A stretch of DNA of 64,000 nucleotides from assembly GCA_963747555.1 (NCBI GenBank), contig CAVVFZ010000035.1, positions 124,001-188,000 on the forward strand, in the 5' to 3' direction. The DNA comes from DUZB01 sp963747555. Its GTDB lineage: Bacteria > Desulfobacterota > DSM-4660 > Desulfatiglandales > Desulfatiglandaceae. The position numbers and the translations under genes are program-made. This document shows positions 19,755 to 27,632 of this stretch, piece by piece. Position 1 is the first letter of the stretch. Each line of letters starts with the position of its first letter. The notes below the pieces were generated by a model. It saw only the letters and a list, made by a program, of their open reading frames with translations, made no database searches and was not told the DNA's origin.

Positions 19755-20858
19755 ATGAACGAAAGAGAGGTTTATATCGCCGGGATCGGATCTTTTTCAC
19801 CCGGAGAACCGGTTCCTTTTGACCGCATCGAAGATGTTCTGGGAAAGATAACCCAGGCGCCGAAAAGGCTCATGAAGCGTATTGATCGAATGCGTCCCAT
19901 CATGAAAGAGATGCTGGGAATAGATTACTCCCATTATGCCTTGGATCCCGAAACCCGGGAGTTCACGGAAAACAACATATCCATGGCGATCAAGTCCTCG
20001 AATAAGGCCCTGGAAATGGCCGGAATGGCAGCCTCTGAAATTGATTTGATCGTGTATGCCGGTATTTTTTATGATTATATGTGCCCTCCGTCCAGTGTGC
20101 TTGTACAGGAAGAACTGGGCATCCCCTATTGTGCCGAGATGTCCATTCATTCCAACTGCACGTCTATTTACAAGGCCTTGCAGGTGGCGGCGGATCTGAT
20201 CGCCAATGGCCGTTACAATAAGGCCTTGGTTGTATCGGCTCAAATGTCTTCGGTCTTTCTGCGGGCGGAATATTTCAATCAGGAAGTGCTTACGGAAGAA
20301 GAAGCCGTTCTGCGCTGGTTTCTGAGCGATGGAGCGGGTGCGGTGGTGCTCGATTCGGAAAAACCAGGAAAAATTCCCTTGAAAATAGCTGATACCTATC
20401 TGGAATCGGTCGGGCTTGGCATCGAACCTACCATGAAGATGGTGATTGGCGCCAACCGATCCAATATGGAGGAAATCTATGCCAATGGATGGCATCACCT
20501 GACCCAGAATCTCAAGGTCGTCGGCAGCCTCTCCCCCAAGATGTTCAGGGAAGGGGTTCATATGATGATTGAAAAGACCCAACTGGATGTATCCAGAGTG
20601 AAGTGCTTTTTTGCAAACATCCCCACAAAGCATCTCATGGACCTGGGCATAAAGGAGTTGCGGGAGGATTTCAAAAATCCCAACATGCCTTTCTATACCC
20701 GGCTCAGCACAAGGGGATATCCCGGGGCGCCTGCCATTCTAATCGCCCTTGATGAGTATCTGAAAGATGCGGATCTGAGTTCCGGTGACACCCTTGTGAG
20801 TTTTGTAACCGAGTCAAGCAAATGGATGCACGCCGGATTTGTTCTGGAATATTGCTAA
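19755..20858 (+). CDS. KAS III-like thiolase-fold protein, DarB-like, with changed catalytic residues
   Basis: ATG 19755 follows GGAG; an in-frame TTG at 19743 is less likely. The 367-residue protein has a thiolase fold with nucleophile Cys135 (S-N-C-T-S). Where FabH-type enzymes have the H-Q-A-N histidine I see Asn288 (F-A-N-I-P-T-K-H), and where they have the G-N-T asparagine I see Tyr322 (G-Y-P-G-A-P). The N-terminus (V-Y-I-x-G-x-G-S-F-x-P-x-E-P-V, then L-G-K-I, then Y-A-L-D) resembles, from memory, DarB ketosynthases of dialkylresorcinol synthesis, and a DarA-like gene lies at 32020. It may be an acyl transferase or a condensing enzyme with unusual chemistry. An IS element follows directly. 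Confidence 0.75.
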   Translation: MNEREVYIAGIGSFSPGEPVPFDRIEDVLGKITQAPKRLMKRIDRMRPIMKEMLGIDYSHYALDPETREFTENNISMAIKSSNKALEMAGMAASEIDLIVYAGIFYDYMCPPSSVLVQEELGIPYCAEMSIHSNCTSIYKALQVAADLIANGRYNKALVVSAQMSSVFLRAEYFNQEVLTEEEAVLRWFLSDGAGAVVLDSEKPGKIPLKIADTYLESVGLGIEPTMKMVIGANRSNMEEIYANGWHHLTQNLKVVGSLSPKMFREGVHMMIEKTQLDVSRVKCFFANIPTKHLMDLGIKELREDFKNPNMPFYTRLSTRGYPGAPAILIALDEYLKDADLSSGDTLVSFVTESSKWMHAGFVLEYC

Positions 20859-20871
20859 GTGGTCATATTCT

Positions 20872-22122
20872 TAAATACGATGACGTATAAATATTGACAT
20901 TTTGCTGTTTTATTGATATCGTACCTTCAAGAAAGGAGGTGCGATATGCCGAGAAAAAGTCCATACACCATACTTCTTGATATAAATGAGAAACAATATT
21001 TGCGTGAGCTTGCCAGAAAGTATACGTCACCGTATTATAAAGTTGTCAGGGCTAAGGCCATCCTTCTTGCCGCTAATGGGCTTGAAAATAAAGAAATCGG
21101 CGAACGGCTTGATTTGCCACGCCAAATTGTTAGCAAATGGCGGAAACGGTTTTTTGAAGAGCGATTCGCCGGACTTGAAGACCGACCAAGGTGCGGCAAG
21201 CCGCTCCATTTTCCCCCCTAAAGTCATGATTGAGGTTAAGGCTCTCGCCTGTGAACTGCCCAATATGAGAGGGATACCTTTATCTCGTTTTAGTAACGCT
21301 GATATTGCGCAGGAGGTAATCCGTAGTGGCATTGTAGCCTCAATCAGTGGCGCAACGGTTTGGAGATGGTTGAGTAACGACGCTATCAAACCGTGGCAAT
21401 ACCGCAGCTGGATATTTCCTCGAGACCCTGATTTTGCTGAAAAAGCAGCTATCATTTTAGACCTTTATCAGAACACATGGAACGGAAAAAAACTTAATGC
21501 AAATGACTATGTGATAAGCTCTGATGAAAAAACCAGCATCCAGGCACGCAATCGTGGGGAACTCTCCAAAAATACAAGCCCCGGTAAATGCAGACGGTTA
21601 GAATTTGAATATGAAAGATGCGGCGCTCTTGCTTATATGGCTGCCTGGGATGTCCATAGGGCAAAAGTTTTTGGAATTTGCGAACAAAAAACAGGCATCG
21701 ATTCTTATCGTAAATTGGTTGATCATGTTATGCAAAAAGAGCCGTATCGTTCTGCTAATCGGGTCTTCTGGGTAACAGATAATGGTTCCTCTCATCGAGG
21801 TCAAACTTCAATTGAGAGAATGGCAGATTGGTACCCAAATGCGATTCAAGTTCATACACCTGTTCATGCAAGCTGGCTGAACCAAATTGAAATATATTTT
21901 TCGATTGTTCAAAGAAAAGTCCTTACTCCAAATGATTTCCCTGATCTTGAAACAGTCAAAAATCAACTGCTATCTTTTCAGAAACACTACGAGGAGATAG
22001 CAAAGCCTTTTAACTGGAAGTTTACCAAAGAAGACCTCAACCGAATATTGAAAAAGACTTCAAGAGATGGCGTTGAATTATTGCGCCCAGCAGCATGACA
22101 AAAAAATACGTCACCGAACTTA
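20872..22122. mobile_element. IS630-family insertion sequence
   Basis: The element holds one transposase gene in two frames and has imperfect terminal inverted repeats sharing the core TGACGTAT: left end 20874-20888, right end 22106-22120 (as ATACGTCA on the plus strand), about 15 bp with three mismatches. TA dinucleotides at 20872-20873 and 22121-22122 abut the ends, as expected for the TA target duplication of IS630/Tc1 elements. It lies between the DarB-like gene (stop 20858) and the enoyl-CoA hydratase gene (start 22180), so it breaks the operon without cutting a gene. Confidence 0.8.
20946..22098 (+). CDS. IS630-family transposase, two reading frames joined at a CCC-CCC-TAA site
   Basis: The first frame (20946-21221, 91 residues) is the helix-turn-helix part: N-G-L-E-N-K-E-I-G-E-R-L and I-V-S-K-W-R-K-R-F. 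The second frame continues from about 21213 to 22098 with the DDE catalytic residues of IS630 proteins: V-I-S-S-D-E-K-T, V-T-D-N-G-S-S-H and W-L-N-Q-I-E-I-Y-F-S. The first frame ends TTT-CCC-CCC-TAA, and a +1 slip on the C-run before the stop would join the parts. IS630 elements often use frameshifting, so this may be programmed, but a base error in the T/C run is equally possible. Full product about 384 residues. Confidence 0.82.
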
Positions 22123-22179
22123 CGAATCAGAGCCTAAGCGTTCTAACCAGAAAGTTTACCACCTAAACGAATAAATCAT

Positions 22180-22911
22180 ATGCCGGAACATAAATACCTG
22201 GAAATCTCGACGGAAGGCAAAATCCTCGTTATTACCATCAGCAACCCCCCGAATAATTATCTTCCTGAGGCCGTATTCAGCGAACTTGCCGCGTGCAGGG
22301 AGCTGATGCTGTCCCCTGATTTCAGGGCGATTGTTTTTACGGGCAAAGGGAACGTTTTTTCCAAAGGCGCCGATATCGTAGAGGCAGGGAAAAATGCGGA
22401 CGGAGTGGATCACGATACCGTTCTACGCGGTAACGAGATGATGACATTCATTTCCAGGCTGAACAAACCTGTTATTGCCGCCATCAATGGTCCGTGCTTC
22501 GGGGCGGGACTGGAACTTGCACTGGCCTGCCATATCCGTTTATGTTCTGAAAAGGCCCGGTTGGGTCTGCCTGAACTCTCCATAGGGGTGATTCCCGGGC
22601 TCGGAGGGATTGAGCGCCTTATCAGGGTGATTGGAGAACCAAAGGCCCTGGAAATGATTCTATTGGGGGACATGATCTCCGCGACGCGTTCGCTGGAGTT
22701 GAATCTGGTGAATCGGGTCTTGCCAAAAAAGGACTTCTTTCCAAAGGTCCTTGTTTTTGTAAAGACAATCCTCGCAGCAGGTACGGGTACCATAGAAGAA
22801 GTTCTGCGTTTGTTCGCTCTTTCACGATCGGAACATGAAGAGAGAAATATCAGAGAAGCTTCGGAAGCCTTTGTGAGGGTGGTCTCCATCAGAAAAGGGT
22901 TGCCGGTATGA
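22180..22911 (+). CDS. enoyl-CoA hydratase/isomerase (crotonase family)
   Basis: 243 residues. The oxyanion-hole motifs (S-K-G-A-D-I near 61-66; G-P-C-F-G-A-G near 104-110) and both acid residues used by hydratases are present: Glu112 (L-E-L-A-L-A-C) and Glu132 (L-P-E-L). R-L-G-L-P-E-L-S-I-G-V-I-P-G-L-G-G is standard. In beta-oxidation this enzyme hydrates enoyl-CoA; here, beside an ACP and ketosynthases and followed later by a 3-hydroxyacyl-CoA dehydrogenase, it may work in reverse as the dehydratase of chain building. No FabZ-type dehydratase is seen nearby. No clear ribosome binding site is visible, perhaps because the IS element sits just upstream. Confidence 0.88.
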   Translation: MPEHKYLEISTEGKILVITISNPPNNYLPEAVFSELAACRELMLSPDFRAIVFTGKGNVFSKGADIVEAGKNADGVDHDTVLRGNEMMTFISRLNKPVIAAINGPCFGAGLELALACHIRLCSEKARLGLPELSIGVIPGLGGIERLIRVIGEPKALEMILLGDMISATRSLELNLVNRVLPKKDFFPKVLVFVKTILAAGTGTIEEVLRLFALSRSEHEERNIREASEAFVRVVSIRKGLPV

Positions 22912-22952
22912 TTGGCAGCCAAAACAAATATGGGCCTGCCGCGGGAGGATAG

Positions 22953-23069
22953 ATGCGGGAGGAATCGGCCAAAATCCGACTGAAGCGTCTGTTCCTGAAA
23001 ACCATTTTGTTGAGAATTTGGACGCGTAATATATCGGATGGCATTGAATATTCGGCAACAACCACATGA
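22953..23069 (+). CDS. possible small ORF, 38 residues
   Basis: ATG 22953 has a good ribosome binding site (GGGAGG, about 5 bases upstream) and reads 38 codons to TGA 23067-23069. The product is basic and hydrophobic (M-R-E-E-S-A-K-I-R-L-K-R-L-F-L-K). It fills the only gap before the ACP gene. I recognise no family; it may be chance. Confidence 0.25.
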   Translation: MREESAKIRLKRLFLKTILLRIWTRNISDGIEYSATTT

Positions 23070-23090
23070 TGGGAAGTCCGGGAGGAAAAT

Positions 23091-23423
23091 ATGAAACGCA
23101 AACTGACGGATGCAGAGAAAAAACAGATCTATGAAGAAGTAAGAGAATTCCTGGCCGAAGAATTTGAAATGGACAAAGAAGAGATCACCGAAGATACCCA
23201 TGTCATTGACGATTTGGGTGGCGACTCCATCCTGTTTCTGGAAATGATTGAAGAGTTGAAGGAAAAATACGAGATCGACCTCGAGGTGCGCACCATCGGT
23301 CAATACATGCTCAAGAACCCTATCTACACGGTAGGGGAAACAATGAAGGTGGTGTTTGACATTATTGAAAAGGGTGATGAGCTGCTTGAAGGACTGGAAG
23401 AGGGAGATAACGCCGTTGCATAG
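23091..23423 (+). CDS. acyl carrier protein
   Basis: The gene has a strong ribosome binding site (GGGAGG 7 bases before ATG). The 110-residue acidic protein has the phosphopantetheine attachment motif G-G-D-S at Ser46 in D-D-L-G-G-D-S-I-L-F-L-E-M. It is longer than FabC/AcpP-type carriers (about 78 residues): the extra length is a C-terminal acidic tail (E-G-D-E-L-L-E-G-L-E-E-G-D-N). The stop overlaps the KS2 start, a sign of coupled translation. It is the likely dedicated carrier for the chain made by KS1, KS2, the acyltransferase and the reductive enzymes of this operon. Confidence 0.92.
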   Translation: MKRKLTDAEKKQIYEEVREFLAEEFEMDKEEITEDTHVIDDLGGDSILFLEMIEELKEKYEIDLEVRTIGQYMLKNPIYTVGETMKVVFDIIEKGDELLEGLEEGDNAVA

Positions 23424-24672
23424 CCCATTAACCAGCCAGGCAAGGGAAAGGCCGGTAGCCGTAACCGGTATCGGGATGATCTGCCCCTTGGGCACTTCAA
23501 CGGGCGAGTGCTGGGAAAATCTGCTTGGCGGAAGATCGGGAATCCGGGAAATTACAAAATTCGATACGAATGATTGTACAACCCGTATCGGCGGGCAGCT
23601 TCCCGAAAAATATTTTGAACTGGAGAAGCAAAATACACCCAAGAGATTGCGAAAGCAGACCGTCCTGGCTACGCGGATTCTTCGTCTCTGTGCTCAGGAG
23701 GGCATAGGGGAGAGTGGCCTTGATATGGGAAAGGAAGATCCGTACAGATGTGCCGCAATTATAGGAACCAGTGGATCCAGTGTCAGGAGCCCGAGCGACC
23801 TGGGAGAGGCCGGCACGGAAAGATTCAAAATTATTCGTGAGATGATTAATGCCCTCCCTGCATGGATCAGCATGGATTACGGTTTCAAGGGCCCGACATT
23901 TACGGTATCTGCCGCATGTGCTTCCGGCGCCTATGCGATTTCACAGGCCTTCGATTTGATCCAGGCAGGCTCTGTAGATATTGCGATTGCCGGGGGAGTG
24001 GACACGCTCCTTACAAAGAACAGCATAAGGCGTGGCAATTTCATGAAGATGCTGTCGGAGCAGAACCGGGTTCCGGAAAAAGCCATGCGGCCATTCGATC
24101 GAAAGCGGGACGGGTGGGTTCTTTCCGACGGGGGTTGTGCCGTTGTCCTTGAGTCCCATGACCATGCCGTGAGAAGAAATGCCCGGGTGTATGCCTGGAT
24201 GCTGGGACACGGTTCTTTATCAGAGTCCTACAGCCTGTATGCCCCTTCTCCCTATGGTGAAGGGATGATCCACACTATGGAATCCGCTCTCAAGAGTGGG
24301 CGGGTGCCCGAAGAAAAAGTCGGATATGTCTGTGCCAATGGTACGTCAACGGTCGTGAACGATTACTATGAAACCATTGCCATCAAAAAGGTGTTTGGCA
24401 AGCATGCCAACGACCTTTTCATAAGTGCCCCTAAATCGATGGTCGGACACTGCATCGGCGGAGCCAGCGCCATTTCTTTCGCGGTTACGGCATTAGCGCT
24501 GAGAACACAGAAAATTCCACCCACCATTAATTATGAATTTCCGGATCCTGACTGCGATCTGAACTATGTCCCCAATGCCATGATCGAGGCTAACGGTCTT
24601 GAAATCGCCATCAGTAACTCCTTCGGTTTTGGTGGGCATAATTGCGTTGTTGTACTGAAAAGGTCTCTGTGA
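23416..24672 (+). CDS. beta-ketoacyl synthase, FabF-like, with Cys-Asn-His active site (KS2)
   Basis: TTG 23416 is chosen as start: it overlaps the ACP stop by eight bases, has AGGGAG upstream, and places the family motif V-A-V-T-G-I-G-M about 16 residues in. Of the usual triad, Cys168 (S-A-A-C-A-S-G) and His345 (G-H-C-I-G-G) are present, but the first histidine is Asn308 (C-A-N-G-T where KS1 has S-A-H-G-T). Both histidines normally take part in malonyl decarboxylation, so KS2 may be impaired, act as a partner subunit of KS1, or act as an acyl transferase. Unlike true chain-length factors it keeps the cysteine. 418 residues. Confidence 0.85.
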   Translation: MHSPLTSQARERPVAVTGIGMICPLGTSTGECWENLLGGRSGIREITKFDTNDCTTRIGGQLPEKYFELEKQNTPKRLRKQTVLATRILRLCAQEGIGESGLDMGKEDPYRCAAIIGTSGSSVRSPSDLGEAGTERFKIIREMINALPAWISMDYGFKGPTFTVSAACASGAYAISQAFDLIQAGSVDIAIAGGVDTLLTKNSIRRGNFMKMLSEQNRVPEKAMRPFDRKRDGWVLSDGGCAVVLESHDHAVRRNARVYAWMLGHGSLSESYSLYAPSPYGEGMIHTMESALKSGRVPEEKVGYVCANGTSTVVNDYYETIAIKKVFGKHANDLFISAPKSMVGHCIGGASAISFAVTALALRTQKIPPTINYEFPDPDCDLNYVPNAMIEANGLEIAISNSFGFGGHNCVVVLKRSL

Positions 24673-24779
24673 TGAGTCTAAAGACGTTTCTGGGTTCGGT
24701 AAGCAGGGAAGGTTTTCCATCCCTTTGCCGGATGATTTTGTAAAGTTGCTGACGCATTTATAAGGGTGATGTTTGGAAA

Positions 24780-25718
24780 ATGAGACAATCTTCGCTTGCC
24801 GCCAGGCCCCATCCGGAATCTGTTGTATTTGTCGTGCCCGGAATAGGGATATCCTATATAAAGTCGGTCAATGCATTAGCGGCCAACCCTGTCTTTATAC
24901 AAAACTGTATCCGGGCCGGGATTTTAAAATACCAGGATCTGAAGGATCCTGTCTCTGATGATTACAGCCTTTCGCTGCAGGATACCCTTCACAATCAGAA
25001 GCTCTCCTATGTGGTGAACTGCACCATGAGCGACCTTTATAATGAGAATGGAATTTTTCCGGATCTCATTATCGGTTACAGCATGGGGATTTATGCCGCC
25101 CTCTACGCCGGAGGGTATTATTCCTTTGATACAGGCCTGTCTATTGTTGAGGCGGCCTATCGTTTGGTGGAAAAATGGTGCTCCGACAGGACGACGCAAT
25201 ACGGCATGGGTATTATTTTGGGGCTGAAAGAAAATGAACTGCGGGCACTTCTTTTTTCGGAAACAGGAAATTGCGTGGACATTGCCGTGCGAAATGGAAA
25301 ACGCAGCTTCGTTATTGCCGGTGAAAAGATCGGGGTGGAATACTGTTTGAAAACGGCGCCGGCACTGGGAGCATTCGGGGCAAAACCGATTTTGACAGGA
25401 CATCCCTATCACTTCAGGGCGTTAAAAGATATTACGGAAGAATTCTTTCAGTTTCTTGAAACCCTTCATTATACACGCCCCTATGCGAATGTTCTGTCTT
25501 TGGTTGATGGAAATATTATTGGCAAAAATGAAATTTCGCGGACCATCGTGAAGGCAATGTATCAGCCTTTGTCTTTTGATCGCGCAGTTCATTATGTGAC
25601 AAGGAATCACCCTGTGAGAGAGTGGTACGAAACAGGACCGGAGAAATCCATGTCTAAACTGTTGAAATATATCAACAGAAAGGCAAAAGTCTCTCACTAC
25701 AGTGAGGAAATTGGATGA
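24780..25718 (+). CDS. acyltransferase, malonyl-CoA:ACP transacylase-like (FabD fold)
   Basis: 312 residues. The nucleophile motif is G-Y-S-M-G with Ser101 (family G-H-S-x-G), and a second-half histidine occurs in G-H-P-Y-H-F, matching the FabD catalytic His region. The N-terminal oxyanion loop is P-G-I-G rather than P-G-Q-G-S-Q. The tail E-T-G-P-E-K-S-M matches the family's x-x-G-P-G-x-x-L region. It would load the extender unit onto the ACP at 23091. The changed loops suggest a non-standard acyl group or a changed role. It overlaps the next gene by four bases. Confidence 0.8.
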   Translation: MRQSSLAARPHPESVVFVVPGIGISYIKSVNALAANPVFIQNCIRAGILKYQDLKDPVSDDYSLSLQDTLHNQKLSYVVNCTMSDLYNENGIFPDLIIGYSMGIYAALYAGGYYSFDTGLSIVEAAYRLVEKWCSDRTTQYGMGIILGLKENELRALLFSETGNCVDIAVRNGKRSFVIAGEKIGVEYCLKTAPALGAFGAKPILTGHPYHFRALKDITEEFFQFLETLHYTRPYANVLSLVDGNIIGKNEISRTIVKAMYQPLSFDRAVHYVTRNHPVREWYETGPEKSMSKLLKYINRKAKVSHYSEEIG

Positions 25719-26944
25719 TGAATATCGGGGTCGTCGGGACAGGGAAGATGGGGTCCGCTATTTTTAAGTTGCTGTCTTCAAGGTTTGAGAATATCACCGT
25801 CCTGGCGATCAGCCGGGAGGAAGCAGAGGAGAACCGGCAAAAATGTCTTAAAGGGCTCAATCGGCATGTGAAAAGAGGCAGGATAACGGAAGAGGAATAT
25901 GCAAGGAAGAAGGAATTGCTGCGATTTACCCACAGAATCGAAGATCTGGCATCGTCCGATTTGGTTATTGAAGCGATTTTTGAAGATTATGATGCCAAAG
26001 CGGCTCTTTTCAGGGAACTGGAATCCTTAGTCAGTGAAAAAGCGATCCTCACAACCAATACCTCAAGTGTCTCCATTCAAAGGCTATCAGATACATTGCG
26101 ACACAAAGAACGATTCTGCGGGTTGCATTTTTTTCATCCGGTTCTGCTGATCGGCATGGTGGAAATCATCAGACGTTCAGATACTCCCGCGGAACTCGTT
26201 GCTTTTCTGGAGAATTTTTGCAGGGATCTGGGAAAACATCCTGTAACGGTCCTGGATAATCCGGGTTCTGTAATCAATTCCATTTTGGCCTATTACTACC
26301 TGGAGGCGATTTATCTCCTGGAAGAAGGGGCGGCGCTTCCTTCCGAAATCGACCACTTTTCTAAACGTTTCTTTTACGTGGGTCCGTGCGAATCGATGGA
26401 TGTCATCGGCATCGATTTTCTGATAGGCGCACTTAAAAGAACAGCTGTTCTCGGGAGCGTAATGCCGCTTCGCTGGAATAAGGATTCCGGTTTGGAACCA
26501 TCTTTCCCAGCCCTTGGAGATAAGGAGGGCTTTTATCTTCCTGTTTTTCCCGCAAAACTGATCGCTGATAATCGACTCGGAAAAATGCTCTCAAAAGGGA
26601 TTTATCTTTACGAAAAGGACAAACCGGTGGATGATGTCCCCGAATTTTACCGGAATCCCGACCGCTTCTCGCCTTATGAAGATCGCGATGAACAGTCCTC
26701 TCTTATCAGCAAACGGCTTCTTTTTTCCATCCTGAACGGCGCCATCTGCGGGCTTCAAAAGGGTATGTCTTCCATGGAAGAACTGGATTTCGGGGTGAAG
26801 GAAGCCCTGATCATGAAAGAAGGACCCTTTGCCATTATGAAAAGCATGGGGAAGAAACGAGTGCGTGAGGATTTTGAATGGCTTTCGCAGAGGGTGGGAC
26901 GGCGTTTCGAGCAGAAGAATTTTGATTTTTTGAAAGAAGACTAA
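25715..26944 (+). CDS. 3-hydroxyacyl-CoA dehydrogenase
   Basis: 409 residues. The NAD-binding G-T-G-K-M-G sits at residues 8-13. The catalytic motif G-L-H-F-F-H-P-V (His138) with the paired acid in M-V-E-I-I (Glu150) and P-G-S-V-I-N near residue 207 are those of the beta-oxidation enzyme. The C-terminal dehydrogenase domain appears at least once. In this operon it may reduce a beta-keto group to beta-hydroxy, in the reverse of beta-oxidation, replacing the FabG-type ketoreductase, which is not present nearby. It starts ATGATG, overlapping the acyltransferase stop by four bases. Confidence 0.9.
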   Translation: MMNIGVVGTGKMGSAIFKLLSSRFENITVLAISREEAEENRQKCLKGLNRHVKRGRITEEEYARKKELLRFTHRIEDLASSDLVIEAIFEDYDAKAALFRELESLVSEKAILTTNTSSVSIQRLSDTLRHKERFCGLHFFHPVLLIGMVEIIRRSDTPAELVAFLENFCRDLGKHPVTVLDNPGSVINSILAYYYLEAIYLLEEGAALPSEIDHFSKRFFYVGPCESMDVIGIDFLIGALKRTAVLGSVMPLRWNKDSGLEPSFPALGDKEGFYLPVFPAKLIADNRLGKMLSKGIYLYEKDKPVDDVPEFYRNPDRFSPYEDRDEQSSLISKRLLFSILNGAICGLQKGMSSMEELDFGVKEALIMKEGPFAIMKSMGKKRVREDFEWLSQRVGRRFEQKNFDFLKED

Positions 26945-26945
26945 T

Positions 26946-27632
26946 ATGGCCCTCATTGCAATCGATTCGGTCACCAAGGATTATCTGCTGGGGCAGACCG
27001 TTGTGCATGCCCTGAGAGGCATTACCATGGAGATCAAGGAGGGAGAGTTTATCGCCATCTGGGGACCGTCCGGGTCAGGGAAAACGACACTGCTCAATCT
27101 TGTGGGGGCCATTGATGAGCCGACTTCCGGTCACATCCGTTTTGAGGGCCAGGTTTTATCAACCCTTACGGACGACAACAGATCAGAACTCCGCAACCGG
27201 TCTATCGGCTTCATATTTCAGGGCTTTAACCTCATTCCCGTCCTATCGGCGTTGGAAAATGTAATGCTTCCACTTCAAATACAAGGTCTGTCCGGGAAAG
27301 ATGCCCTGGGAAAAGCTATGGACAGATTGGAACAGGTGGGACTTTCGGATTACGCGAACAACAGACCGGATAAACTCTCAGGCGGACAGCAGCAGCGCGT
27401 TTCCATTGCCAGGGCCCTGGTGACGAATCCCTCTCTCGTTATTGCGGATGAGCCCACCGCGAATCTGGATTCCGATACGGCCATGAAAATTTTAGGGCTC
27501 ATGAGACTTCTAAACAGCGAAGAGCGAACAACCTTTATTTTTTCTACCCACGATCAAAGATTGCTCAGCAATGTGGACAGGCTGGTTCGCCTGGAAGACG
27601 GCCTGATTTCAAACGAGGAAAAGGATCAGTGA
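26946..27632 (+). CDS. ABC transporter ATPase, LolD/MacB-like
   Basis: 228 residues with Walker A G-P-S-G-S-G-K-T-T (residues 40-48), signature L-S-G-G-Q-Q-Q-R, and Walker B V-I-A-D-E-P-T-A-N-L-D. The arrangement is that of LolD/MacB/FtsE-type ATPases, which power lipid or lipoprotein extraction rather than pore transport. It follows the dehydrogenase with only one base between and overlaps the permease by four bases, so the pair is transcribed with the biosynthetic genes. It probably feeds the lipid made here to the LolA-like carrier encoded at 28909. Confidence 0.92.
   Translation: MALIAIDSVTKDYLLGQTVVHALRGITMEIKEGEFIAIWGPSGSGKTTLLNLVGAIDEPTSGHIRFEGQVLSTLTDDNRSELRNRSIGFIFQGFNLIPVLSALENVMLPLQIQGLSGKDALGKAMDRLEQVGLSDYANNRPDKLSGGQQQRVSIARALVTNPSLVIADEPTANLDSDTAMKILGLMRLLNSEERTTFIFSTHDQRLLSNVDRLVRLEDGLISNEEKDQ

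Noticed and set aside
19797..20633. 278-codon minus-strand open frame
   Set aside because: Shadow of the DarB-like gene.
22410..23642. 410-codon open frame on the minus strand
   Set aside because: It runs antisense to the hydratase, ACP and KS2 genes, which all have clear motifs; it has no domain or ribosome binding site.
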